IMG/VR virus record: IMGVR_UViG_3300020735_000063
Location: 1-22,769 of that record
From: a virus
Length of the DNA: 22,769 nt
Strand: one strand, 5' to 3'
Part shown: positions 1 to 7,676 of the stretch, one piece after another
Position numbering within the stretch: the stretch's first letter is position 1
Layout of the letters: every line of letters begins with the position of its first letter
Program-made: the position numbers and the translations under genes
Notes under the pieces: generated by a model
The model's input: the letters and a program-made list of their open reading frames with translations, nothing else
Database searches by the model: none
Told to the model about the DNA's origin: nothing

Positions 1-172
1 GGTGACCAAGCTCGCTTTCTTTGTCTCGCTAGAAAAAATTACAAGATTTCCGTTGCGATTTGAAGTTTTGGCATGAAAACTGAATAAATTAACTGAAAAA
101 CAACAATCCCCCCAGCCATGCTCATTCGGCGGGTTATCCTTCGTGTCTCTCTTGGTTAGCCGGAAGGGTCGA
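1..172. other. Upstream region, no confirmed gene
   Basis: No complete gene is visible. Two plus-strand frames are open from the window edge: one closes with TGA at 61-63, the other with TGA at 74-76. Either could be the tail of an upstream gene, but 20-24 codons are too few to decide. The stretch is AT-rich between about 30 and 108 and contains a short direct repeat AACTGAA at 78-84 and 91-97. A run of six C lies near 109-114. Because it precedes a lambda-type terminase pair, it is a plausible place for part of a cos or terminase-binding region, but no recognised cos sequence was seen. Confidence 0.35.
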
Positions 173-808
173 ATGTGTAAAACGGCGCGAGACTCCTTTT
201 ATTTTTTAACGAAGGTCGTATTAACGTCCGATGACGGGCTGGCTTGCGCGGTATCTTCAGCCGGACTTTACTTCGGCAGAAATGTATTGACAAATCTACG
301 CCTTAAAGACAAAGTCAATTTCAACATGGACGACGAACCCTGCGGGATAGGCGGGCTGCGAATCATTAACGAGACTGGACACCTTGAAGGGGTGGACAAG
401 TCCGAAATGTCAGATGTCTATCGGCGGTTGTCAATTACTGACGGCGGCGACGTTTCGACAGAAGATTGGGAGCGGTTGGAAAAGTTGAAGGGCTTGGCGG
501 AATTGATGGACTCGGTTTTCTTTTGGTGCTGGACAGAAAAGACGGCGAGCGGATTTACACCACGCCACCCGAAAGCCGCGCAGAATCGGTTTGTGGCGAT
601 GACCGCTCTGGTCAGGCCGGACATGATAGGCGATAAGAGCTACGAGCAGATAGGCGAGCAAATAGGGGTTGGTAAAGCGTGGTTGTCGGCAATGGCAAAA
701 GACTTTCAAAAGAACTTCGGATTAAAATTTCAGCGCAGCCATAAAGACGGCGGAAATCATTCGGCAGCGGCAAAGAAAGTTTGGCAAAAGAAAAAAGCCA
801 AGGCATGA
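173..808 (+). CDS. Helix-turn-helix protein next to terminase
   Basis: A 211-residue soluble protein of unknown family. The C-terminal third, about residues 155-180, reads as a helix-turn-helix (SYEQIGEQIGVGKAWLSAM), followed by a basic tail rich in Lys, Gln and Ala. This fits a DNA-binding protein, either a regulator of the late genes or an accessory to terminase recognition of the packaging site; the role is inferred from position only. The frame is open back to a GTG at 143. I prefer the ATG at 173 because a purine-rich GGAAGGG sits at 162-168 just before it, whereas the GTG has no clear ribosome site. The stop overlaps the next start as ATGA at 805-808, implying translational coupling to the small terminase. 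Confidence 0.7.
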   Translation: MCKTARDSFYFLTKVVLTSDDGLACAVSSAGLYFGRNVLTNLRLKDKVNFNMDDEPCGIGGLRIINETGHLEGVDKSEMSDVYRRLSITDGGDVSTEDWERLEKLKGLAELMDSVFFWCWTEKTASGFTPRHPKAAQNRFVAMTALVRPDMIGDKSYEQIGEQIGVGKAWLSAMAKDFQKNFGLKFQRSHKDGGNHSAAAKKVWQKKKAKA

Positions 809-1287
809 CCATTCCCGAAAAAATCCACCGCAAAGACCTTGCCGAGCTAATCGGGTTGACGCCGCGCCGTGTTGACCAGATGGCCGAGGATGGAATCATT
901 CCCAAAGGCGAGAATGGAATGATAGATTTTAAGGGCGCGATTCAGGGCTTGCTGAACCGCAAAAAAGAAAACACGACGCCAGCCGTTGAGCGGTTGAATC
1001 TTGCGAAAGCCAAGCGCGAGGAGCGAAAAGACCGGCAAGAATCAGGCGACGACATTTCCGCGCCGGTCGTGATTAGGACTTGGGAAGAGGTTGCCGTCAC
1101 GGTTAAGCAAAGATTTTTGCGTGTCGGCAATAACGTCCAAAGCAAGCTAGGATTGACTGAAGCGCAAAGGCTGGCCATTGATGAAGAAATCAGGGGTGCG
1201 CTTTCAGAGTTTGGGAAAAAGTTAAACTACGCCGCTGCCGCCGCCGAATTGGAAGGCGACGAAAAAGGAATTGAGGCGTTGAAATGA
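805..1287 (+). CDS. Terminase small subunit, Nu1-like
   Basis: A 160-residue protein matching the lambda gpNu1 type of small terminase, which binds the packaging site and recruits the large subunit. The N-terminal segment, residues about 8-35 (KDLAELIGLTPRRVDQMAEDG), is the winged helix-turn-helix typical of this family and is followed by a phage-style Lys/Glu-rich region. The middle and C-terminal parts are helical and charged (LNLAKAKREERKDRQESGD), as expected for oligomerisation and contact with the large subunit. The start is the ATG overlapping the upstream stop. An in-frame TTG at 781 lies inside the previous gene and is not needed. Position directly before a GpA-type large subunit supports the call. 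Confidence 0.85.
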   Translation: MTIPEKIHRKDLAELIGLTPRRVDQMAEDGIIPKGENGMIDFKGAIQGLLNRKKENTTPAVERLNLAKAKREERKDRQESGDDISAPVVIRTWEEVAVTVKQRFLRVGNNVQSKLGLTEAQRLAIDEEIRGALSEFGKKLNYAAAAAELEGDEKGIEALK

Positions 1288-1396
1288 TTTAGTGGCCACC
1301 GATTTGAATTGGAATGCAATAATTAGGAGGCGTCGTCGGTGTATCTCCTCCGGTAAAAATCCGGCGTTGCTGGCACGATAGCCGCACAATTTTAAC
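1288..1396 (+). other. Gap between terminase genes with strong ribosome site
   Basis: This 109-base gap holds AGGAGG at 1325-1330, one of the best Shine-Dalgarno matches in the window, yet no long frame follows it. Eight bases later a GTG at 1339 opens a five-codon frame (M-Y-L-L-R-stop, ending at 1356). GGAGG at 1326-1330 can pair with CCTCC at 1347-1351, which would hide the ribosome site. CCGG is repeated at 1350-1353 and 1361-1364. A leader peptide or a relic start are both possible. The large terminase itself starts at 1397 without a visible ribosome site; an in-frame TAG at 1379 rules out a start further upstream. Confidence 0.35.
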
Positions 1397-3361
1397 ATGA
1401 CCGGACTGCCAAAAGCATTGCGCGAACTGGCGCGGATTATTGAACCGCCAGAGCATTTGCTTATTTCCGAATGGGCAGACAAGTATTTTTATCTGCCGTC
1501 CGAGGGTAACGCCGAAGCCGGAAAATACAAATGCTCACGGATGCCATTTCAGCGGGATATGCTGAACGACCCACTAGACCCAGCTTGCTCTGAAATCGCG
1601 TGGCAAATCTCATCCCAGCTTGGCAAAACGCTTTCCATTTGCATCATTCTCGGCTACCACGTTGACCACGCGCCTTGCGCGATGCAGGTTGTTTATCCAA
1701 CGCTCGATTCGGCCAAAAGTTTCATGCGGGAAAAATTTGTTCCCTCGACAAAAGAGACGCCACGACTAAAAGGCAAGTTGATAGAGCCGCGCGCGAAAGA
1801 TTCGGAAAGCACGACGATGAATCGAAAGTTTGCTGGCGGCAACTTGACCGCGCTTGGCGCAAATTCTCCGTCAGGCTTTCGGCAACGCTCAAAGAAAATT
1901 TCCATCCAAGACGAAATTGACGCTTACGAAACAACGGCGGAAGGCGACCCATGCGCGCTAGGTGACCGCGCAACAATTACTTTTCACGATGCTGTAAGGC
2001 TAAAGTCGTCAACCGTCACCAGCAAGGGCGCGTCACGCATTGAAGAGATTATCGAGCGGAGCGACAAGCAAATGTATTTCCTGCCTTGCCATGCTTGCGG
2101 ACATTTTCAGGTTTTGAAATGGTCTAACGTCAAATGGACATTCAAGCAATTGGACGGCAGCGAGGTTTCGGACACGTCAAAAACAATTTATGAATGCGAA
2201 AAATGCGGAAGTGAATGGAGCGACCAACAAAGGCTTGCGGCGATTGCCAGCGGGCATCCTGAAAATCCTGCGGTCAACGGATTTCGCGCCGAGTGGCGCG
2301 CGACCGCTGCGTTTAACGGAATTCGCGGGCGTTTGCTTTCAGGGCTGTATCAAACCATCGGCAAAAAGCGGGCGTTCAAATCCTATCTCCACCAGTTCGC
2401 AGAAAACTTTCTCACCGCAAAAAAAGGCGACAAGCAAACACTCCGTGTCTGGACGAATATCTTCTTAAACGAATCATGGGAAGAAGCGGCGGAGCAAGTG
2501 TTATGGAGTCCGCTTTTAGAACGCTGCGAAGATTACGAAGGCGAATTACCCGCAGAAGTTTGCTTGCTCACGGCGGCGGCGGACATTCAGAAAGACCGCG
2601 TTGAATTGGAGATTCTTGGTTGGGGTGACGAAGAGGAAACATGGGGCATCGAAAAACACGTCATCTACGGCGACTTCGATTTGCCGGACGTGCAAAAGCA
2701 GGTTGAAGATTATCTATCCAAGAAATTCACGCATCCGACCGGCGTTGAAATCGGCGTGACGTGCGCGGCCTTCGATAGTGGACACAAGACAAAGGCGGTT
2801 TATCGCTTTTGCAAGCGCAACTTTGCTCGCCGATTTTACGCCGTCAAGGGTAGTTCAACGCCGCATTCGCCGCTAGTTCAGGCCAACAAGAATAAATTTT
2901 ACGGCATTTGGCTTTACAACATCGGAACAGACACCGCGAAGGACGCAATTTTTTCGCGGTTGAAGATTGAAGACCCCGGAGCGCGGTTTTGCCACTTCCC
3001 GAAGGCGCGCGGCTACACCGAATCGTATTTCAAGCAGCTATGTTCTGAAAAGCTGCAAACATTCATGGAGAAGGGGCAAGTCCGTCGCCGCTGGGTCAAA
3101 ACTTTTGAGCGCAACGAATCTTTGGACTTGCGCGTGTATAATCTCGCGGCGTATGACATCTTGAAACCGAACATTGCGAAAGTTCGCGCAGCGGTGATTC
3201 CGCAAAACACGGTTGCTCCGATTGCTCAAGAGAAGACTGAATACGTTTTGAAGCCAGTTGAGAAATCCGCTCTGGTTACGCCCGCGCCAAAACCAATTGC
3301 CAAACCCGCCCCGCGTGTTCGCGTCGGCGGATTTGTTGGAAGTCGCAAGGGTTGGCTGTAA
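1397..3361 (+). CDS. terL: Terminase large subunit, GpA family
   Basis: A 654-residue packaging motor ATPase and nuclease of the lambda gpA family, which cuts concatemeric DNA and pumps it into the prohead through the portal. The N-terminus has the family pattern SEWADKY at about 24-30. Walker A is SSQLGKT at 72-78 and Walker B is ISIQDEID at 168-175. Two CxxC pairs at C231/C234 and C267/C270 form the zinc-ribbon insertion common in this family. The C-terminal nuclease domain starts near LTAAADIQKDRVE, with acidic residues D396 and D460 (AFDSGHKT) as likely metal ligands. The length is usual for the family. The end is Pro/Ala/Lys-rich, probably a flexible portal-contacting tail. ATG 1397 is the first start after an in-frame stop. 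Confidence 0.96.
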   Translation: MTGLPKALRELARIIEPPEHLLISEWADKYFYLPSEGNAEAGKYKCSRMPFQRDMLNDPLDPACSEIAWQISSQLGKTLSICIILGYHVDHAPCAMQVVYPTLDSAKSFMREKFVPSTKETPRLKGKLIEPRAKDSESTTMNRKFAGGNLTALGANSPSGFRQRSKKISIQDEIDAYETTAEGDPCALGDRATITFHDAVRLKSSTVTSKGASRIEEIIERSDKQMYFLPCHACGHFQVLKWSNVKWTFKQLDGSEVSDTSKTIYECEKCGSEWSDQQRLAAIASGHPENPAVNGFRAEWRATAAFNGIRGRLLSGLYQTIGKKRAFKSYLHQFAENFLTAKKGDKQTLRVWTNIFLNESWEEAAEQVLWSPLLERCEDYEGELPAEVCLLTAAADIQKDRVELEILGWGDEEETWGIEKHVIYGDFDLPDVQKQVEDYLSKKFTHPTGVEIGVTCAAFDSGHKTKAVYRFCKRNFARRFYAVKGSSTPHSPLVQANKNKFYGIWLYNIGTDTAKDAIFSRLKIEDPGARFCHFPKARGYTESYFKQLCSEKLQTFMEKGQVRRRWVKTFERNESLDLRVYNLAAYDILKPNIAKVRAAVIPQNTVAPIAQEKTEYVLKPVEKSALVTPAPKPIAKPAPRVRVGGFVGSRKGWL

Positions 3362-3382
3362 ATTGACTTTTGCTTAAAAGAG
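3360..3382 (+). promoter_or_regulatory. Recurrent leader motif, copy A
   Basis: AAATTGACTTTTGCTTAAAA begins inside the terL stop codon. It is the first of four near-identical copies in the window (others at 5756, 10100 and 18478). Unlike the others it does not abut a start codon: the next gene begins about 80 bases further on, and the bases aligned with the ATG in the other copies read AGC. It may be a degenerate copy or a promoter element read from a distance. Function is not established. Confidence 0.5.
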
Positions 3383-3426
3383 AAGAGCAGGTTTAACTTT
3401 CGCCGTCGCGCGATGGTTTGACTTAA

Positions 3427-3443
3427 TCGGCTGGCAAAGCCGA
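3427..3443 (+). other. Small hairpin upstream of connector gene
   Basis: TCGGCT at 3427-3432 pairs perfectly with AGCCGA at 3438-3443 around a five-base loop GGCAA. No T-run follows, so it is not a standard intrinsic terminator. It lies 19 bases before an unusual TTG start and just after a second TTGACTTAA at 3418-3426, so a role in mRNA stability or translation control is possible. Confidence 0.4.
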
Positions 3444-3462
3444 GATTGCAAATCAAATAGCA

Positions 3463-4104
3463 TTGTCAGTTCCAATTAAAAACTACGAGCCGATTCAAAT
3501 TGCGGCAGGTGATACGCTGTCTTGGCAGCGGTCGCTAGGCAATTATCCAGCGTCACAAGGCTGGCAACTCACCTACGAACTTCGCGGCAACGGTCAAGCC
3601 ATCGAGTTTTTATCCACCGCGAACGGCGACACGCACGTTATCAACGTAACGGCGGCGACAACCGCAACGTGGCTTCCAGCAAGTTACACGATGGAAGGCT
3701 TTGCTGGCAATGTCAGCACGGGCGAGCGTCAGCGCATCTACCTAAACAATCTCGCCGTCACGCCAAATCTTGAAGGGGCTGCGCCGGACATTGATTTGCG
3801 AACGCAAGCGCAAAAGATGATTCAGCTAATAGAAGCCGTCCAGCTTGGTAAAGCAACTCACGACATTTTGGAAAGCGAAGTCGAGGGGACGCGCATCAAA
3901 AGACTTTCGCCAAAAGATTTGCGCGACGAATACAATTATTGGAAACAAATCCGCCAAAACGAAGTGAAGAAAGAAAATTCCAAGATGGGCAGGAGCAACG
4001 GGCGCAACCGCTACACGGTTTTTACCGACCCGAACCAAGCCAGCATAGGCCAATTTGGTGCTTTACCGCCGATTTTCCCGTTTGGAGGCGGAAATTGTGA
4101 GTGA
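3463..4104 (+). CDS. gpW-like head connector with N-terminal beta domain
   Basis: A 213-residue protein in the terL-to-portal slot that lambda uses for the head-completion protein gpW. The C-terminal part, about residues 108-170, has the connector pattern: a helix (TQAQKMIQLIEAVQLGKATH), then a charged turn EGTRIKRLSPKDL and a second helix ending in basic residues. The N-terminal 100 residues look like a beta-sandwich (GDTLSW, GWQLTYEL, THVINVTAATTATW, GERQRIYLNNLAV), reminiscent of two-domain phage proteins found at this locus. The only usable start is TTG at 3463, since a TAA at 3424 closes the frame upstream; this is a rare start and suggests low expression, as expected for a connector. 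Its 3' end carries the portal ribosome site and overlaps the portal start by eight bases. Function is by position and weak pattern. Confidence 0.7.
   Translation: MSVPIKNYEPIQIAAGDTLSWQRSLGNYPASQGWQLTYELRGNGQAIEFLSTANGDTHVINVTAATTATWLPASYTMEGFAGNVSTGERQRIYLNNLAVTPNLEGAAPDIDLRTQAQKMIQLIEAVQLGKATHDILESEVEGTRIKRLSPKDLRDEYNYWKQIRQNEVKKENSKMGRSNGRNRYTVFTDPNQASIGQFGALPPIFPFGGGNCE
4084..4088 (+). promoter_or_regulatory. Ribosome binding site deciding the portal start
   Basis: GGAGG lies eight bases before GTG 4097, inside the end of the upstream gene. This marks the GTG as the portal start rather than the TTG at 4055, which would give a longer overlap and has no ribosome site. It is one of very few clear Shine-Dalgarno sites in the window. 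Confidence 0.75.
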
Positions 4105-5755
4105 AAAAGTCGTTAGAAAAGCGGGTGAAATCGCGGTTTTACCACCCATAAAAGGGCTTGAAAACACCCCAAAAGAGACGGTTATCACGGTAAAAACCAT
4201 TGAAAAACCGCTAGAATGGAACGAAAGAAAGTCCGTTCGCAGCGATGGCAAGCGGATGTTTGCGTCCGCAATGACTTCGCGGCTAACCGGCGATTGGCCG
4301 GTGTCCATTTCTTCCGCCGACGCCGAAATTTTAGTTTCTGCAATCGCCACGCGCTCACGGCTTCGCCAATTAGAGCGCGACGACGATTATATGCGCCGGA
4401 TGTTGCGCTTGTTTCAAAACAACGTCATCGGCCATCAAGGGATTCAGTTGCAAATGAAAATCCGCGAGCCTGCGCCCGCGTTGAAACCGCAACCAAACGA
4501 CCCCGCCAATCCGAACGCTAAAGTTTCCAACAAGCCGCGCTTTCAATTCGACACGGAAGCAAATCAGATGGTGCAAGATGCGTGGAAAGAATTTTTGAAG
4601 CCGCAAAATTGCACCGTGATGCGGAATATGTCAGGCGTGAATTTGCAACGGCTGGCGGTTCGCGCGTGGAAACGCGATGGCGCAATCATGGTTCGCAAGT
4701 ATCGCGGATTCAATAACGCCTTTGGCTTTGCGGTTCGTCCGTTGGAAATTGATTTTTTGAACTTTTGGAATGTTGGTAAAAATCCATTGAACGGAAATAA
4801 CATCAAATTCGGAATTGAATACGACGAATTTGATTGCCCGATTGCTTATTGGATTTTGTCGCGGCATCCCGGCGAAGTCCTGCCGAACAATTCCGACAAG
4901 ATTTATCAGACGCGCGTTCCCGCCGAAGACATCTACATGATTTTTGACATTGACCGCGCAAATCAGTTAGTCGGTATGCCGGATTTTTGCTCGATTGCTA
5001 CGCGATTAAATGCGCTTCACCGATACGAAGAGGCGGAAGCCGTCGCCGCGCGTGTGGCGGCTTGCAAGGGCGGATTTGTTTCCAAAACTTTGCCAACGGA
5101 ATATGACGGGCCAGTTGACCAGCGCGGAAATTCGCTTGAAGAAATGTCCCCCGGCATGGTTGAAATGGGCGACCCTGGGGAAGTCTGGCACGACATTGAC
5201 CCGAAACATCCGATGGATGCCTATGGTTCGTTTGTAAAAGGGATGTTGCGTGGAGGCGCGGCGGGAGCGGGGCTGGCTTACAACACCGTCGCCAATGATT
5301 TAGAGGGCGTGAACTATTCCAGCTTCAAGGCCGGACGGCTGGAAGATACCGCGCAGTATCAATACGACCAGCAGCACATCATTGACCAGTTGATGCAGCC
5401 GATGTTTGAAGACTGGCTTCCGTTTGCGATGTTGAAAGGCAAAATCAAAATGCCGCTGGCGAAAGAAGATAAAATTCTTTCAGGCGTCAACTGGCAACCG
5501 CGCGTCTGGGCGAGCGTTGAGCCGATGAAAGAAGTTCAAGCCGACATCCTTGAAGTTGAGGCTGGCTTTGCGACTCGCCGAGAGAAAATTGCCGAGCGCG
5601 GCGGGAACATTGACGAAGTTGACGAGACGCGCGAAGAAGACCAGCTATCCGAGCAGACGCACAACATTCAACCCGCGCCAATCTCACAACCAACAATTAC
5701 GAAGGGCGCAGTTGCCGAGCAGGGAGCTTCACCCGCGTCCTCTGGCGAAACTTAA
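4097..5755 (+). CDS. Portal protein, lambda gpB family
   Basis: A 552-residue portal, the dodecameric ring at the capsid vertex through which DNA enters and leaves. The family pattern is clear: an early segment RQLERDDDYMRRMLRLF followed by NNVIGHQGIQLQ, matching the lambda portal N-terminal region that keeps arginine-rich helices near the crown. A later block, VPAEDIYMIFDIDRANQLVG, equals the conserved site before the stem helix, followed by ALHRYEEAEAVAARVAACKGGF. GVNYSSFKAGRLED and QLMQPMFEDWL are also typical. The C-terminus is low-complexity, rich in Gln, Pro and Ser. The GTG start is chosen because of the GGAGG at 4084. Lambda gpB carries an internal start that makes a scaffold-protease; here that function is instead fused to the next gene, so none is expected. 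Confidence 0.94.
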   Translation: MSEKVVRKAGEIAVLPPIKGLENTPKETVITVKTIEKPLEWNERKSVRSDGKRMFASAMTSRLTGDWPVSISSADAEILVSAIATRSRLRQLERDDDYMRRMLRLFQNNVIGHQGIQLQMKIREPAPALKPQPNDPANPNAKVSNKPRFQFDTEANQMVQDAWKEFLKPQNCTVMRNMSGVNLQRLAVRAWKRDGAIMVRKYRGFNNAFGFAVRPLEIDFLNFWNVGKNPLNGNNIKFGIEYDEFDCPIAYWILSRHPGEVLPNNSDKIYQTRVPAEDIYMIFDIDRANQLVGMPDFCSIATRLNALHRYEEAEAVAARVAACKGGFVSKTLPTEYDGPVDQRGNSLEEMSPGMVEMGDPGEVWHDIDPKHPMDAYGSFVKGMLRGGAAGAGLAYNTVANDLEGVNYSSFKAGRLEDTAQYQYDQQHIIDQLMQPMFEDWLPFAMLKGKIKMPLAKEDKILSGVNWQPRVWASVEPMKEVQADILEVEAGFATRREKIAERGGNIDEVDETREEDQLSEQTHNIQPAPISQPTITKGAVAEQGASPASSGET

Positions 5756-5781
5756 AAATTGACTTTCGCTTAAATGGTAGA
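5756..5781 (+). promoter_or_regulatory. Recurrent leader motif, copy B
   Basis: AAATTGACTTTCGCTTAAAT followed by GGTAGA runs directly into the ATG at 5782. The distance from the end of TTGAC to the start codon is 18 bases, exactly as in copy C at 10100. The gap contains no clear Shine-Dalgarno. If TTGACT were a -35 box, the only -10-like hexamer, TAGAAT, is just 13 bases away and overlaps the start codon, so an ordinary sigma-70 promoter is a poor fit. A translation leader or phage-specific promoter is inferred. Confidence 0.55.
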
Positions 5782-7638
5782 ATGGAAACAGTTTTTTTTA
5801 GAAACGCAGAAATTGAAACCCCCGATGTCGCCACTGGCGCAATCAAACTTTCATTCGCTTCCGAGCTTCCTGTTTTGCGCTCGGATTCATCCGGCCAATA
5901 CTGGGAGGTTTTGTCTCACGCGCCCGGAGATGCAAACTTTGGCTTCATAAATCGCAAGGGAGTCGCGCTGCAAGACCACAATGAGAAGCTAGACATTGGC
6001 GATGTTGTAAATAATTCGGTCAAAGTTGACGCCGACAAAAAGACGCGCGGAGAAATCAAACTTTATGATGAAAACTGGCAAACCCGCGTTAAAACCGACT
6101 GGTCTAAAATACCTGTAAGTGTTGGCTACACTCGCCTTTCAATCGTTTCTGAAAGCGTTGGCGAAGATAAAATTCCAGTTCGCCGCTTCGCTTGGAGTCC
6201 CTACGAAGTTTCCCTTCTTACTGTCCGCGCTGCGGACTCAACTGTGGGCATAAATCGTGCCGCAGAAATTGACTCTACCGTAAATGTAGAAACAAAAGTT
6301 TCCGAACCAACCAAAATCATTATGTCAGAAAAAATTGAAATCACCGAGGCGCAACGCAAAGAATTTGGCGATGCCGCACTAACCACTGACCGCGCTCGCC
6401 GCAAGGCTATTCACGACGCAGCTGAAAAGATTGCGCAAAAAACGCCGACGATGGCCGAAGCGATTCGCAAGATTGCGACGGACTGCGATTTAGCTGGCGA
6501 AACGGTTGGCGACTTTTCCGGCAAGGCTCTGGAAGCCTTTGGCGCGCGCAAACTCGACCACACGGAAGCGCACATTGGCATGAGCCAAGCCGAGGTTGAA
6601 GATTACTCGATTGTTCGCGCCGTCCAGTCCTGCATGAACAGCAAGAGCGGCAAGATTGAAAAGGACTGCCCCGAATTTGATTACAATCAGGAAGCCGAAA
6701 AACGTTACGGCAAGCGCAGCTCGTCTTTCTGGATTCCTACCGATGTCACAGTCGGCAAGAAAGGCGACCCCGAAAAAGGCCGCCGCGATATGCAGGTCAA
6801 CATTTTCGGTCAAGGTGGCGCATTTGTGCCGACCTTGCTTGAGCCGACTCCCATTGAATTGCTCCGCAACAAGATGGTGCTTTCGACGCTCGGCATCCGC
6901 GTCATGGGTGGATTGACTGGCAACGTGTCGATTCCGCGTCAGACCGGCGCGGCTACGGCTTACAGTCTTTCTGAAATCGCGCAAACGGCTGTCAGCAATC
7001 AGACGATTGACCAAATCTCGCTCACGCCGAAACGCGTTTCGGCGGTTGGCATCTACTCGAAACAGCTTTTGATTCAATCCGCGATTGCGATTGAAAACTT
7101 CATGCGCGACGATTTGATGACCGTCAATGCCATCAAGTTGGATTATCTCGGCTTCAACGGTTCTGGCGCGGCCAGCGAGCCGCAAGGCATCATCAACACT
7201 CCCGGCGTTGGCTCGGTTACGTTTGGTGCGGCTGCTACCTACGCCAAGCTCGTTGCGTTTGAAACTGCTATCAACGCGGCCAACTCGCAGGGCGGCAACC
7301 GCGCCTATGTGACCACGCCGACGGCGAAAGGCACGCTCAAGAGCGCGGCCAAGTTCTTGACTGGCGGCGGCACGAACGTGACGAACATCGCGCTTTGGGA
7401 AGACAACGAAATCAACGGCTATCCCGCGCTGGACACGAACCAGATTTTGAACAACCAGATGATTTTCGGCAATTTCAACTCGCTGATTATGGCGATGTTT
7501 GGCGGGCTGGACATCGTAGTTGACCCCTACACTTTGGCGGACAAGGGGGAAGTCAAAATCACCATCAACAACTTCATTGATATCGCCTTGCGCCACCCGC
7601 AGGAATTTGTCGTGTCGGCTGATGCAGCCAACCAATAA
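5782..7638 (+). CDS. Capsid maturation protease fused to major capsid protein
   Basis: A 618-residue fusion. Residues 1-165 fit an HK97-type prohead serine protease: His66 in VALQDHNEKLD, Ser113 in KIPVSVGYTRLS and Glu142 in SPYEVSLLTVRAAD are the likely catalytic residues. Residues about 180-320 are helical and charged, fitting a scaffold or delta region that is removed on maturation. From about 320 an HK97-fold capsid protein begins, with GGAFVPTLLEPTPIELLRNKMV, the E-loop/P-domain stretch VSIPRQTGAATAYSLSEIAQ, and the conserved NGSGAASEPQGIINTPG. The C-terminal IALRHPQEFVV is also typical. An internal ATG at 6322 (Met181) could yield a protease-free form, but no ribosome site is seen there. 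The gene is preceded by leader motif B, fitting high expression. Fused protease-capsid genes are known in other phages. Confidence 0.93.
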   Translation: METVFFRNAEIETPDVATGAIKLSFASELPVLRSDSSGQYWEVLSHAPGDANFGFINRKGVALQDHNEKLDIGDVVNNSVKVDADKKTRGEIKLYDENWQTRVKTDWSKIPVSVGYTRLSIVSESVGEDKIPVRRFAWSPYEVSLLTVRAADSTVGINRAAEIDSTVNVETKVSEPTKIIMSEKIEITEAQRKEFGDAALTTDRARRKAIHDAAEKIAQKTPTMAEAIRKIATDCDLAGETVGDFSGKALEAFGARKLDHTEAHIGMSQAEVEDYSIVRAVQSCMNSKSGKIEKDCPEFDYNQEAEKRYGKRSSSFWIPTDVTVGKKGDPEKGRRDMQVNIFGQGGAFVPTLLEPTPIELLRNKMVLSTLGIRVMGGLTGNVSIPRQTGAATAYSLSEIAQTAVSNQTIDQISLTPKRVSAVGIYSKQLLIQSAIAIENFMRDDLMTVNAIKLDYLGFNGSGAASEPQGIINTPGVGSVTFGAAATYAKLVAFETAINAANSQGGNRAYVTTPTAKGTLKSAAKFLTGGGTNVTNIALWEDNEINGYPALDTNQILNNQMIFGNFNSLIMAMFGGLDIVVDPYTLADKGEVKITINNFIDIALRHPQEFVVSADAANQ

Positions 7639-7676
7639 TTGACGACCAACAGAAGAACATTCAACTAATAAATAAA

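Noticed and set aside
60-90. Sigma-70-like promoter TTGAAG with TAAATT
   Set aside because: The spacing is 19 bases and the boxes are weak, and the region is AT-rich, so chance is likely.
6490-7635. 381-codon open frame on the minus strand opposite the capsid fusion
   Set aside because: It lies wholly within a gene with clear protease and capsid motifs, its translation is basic and low in recognisable motifs, and no start signal is seen; it is a codon-bias shadow.
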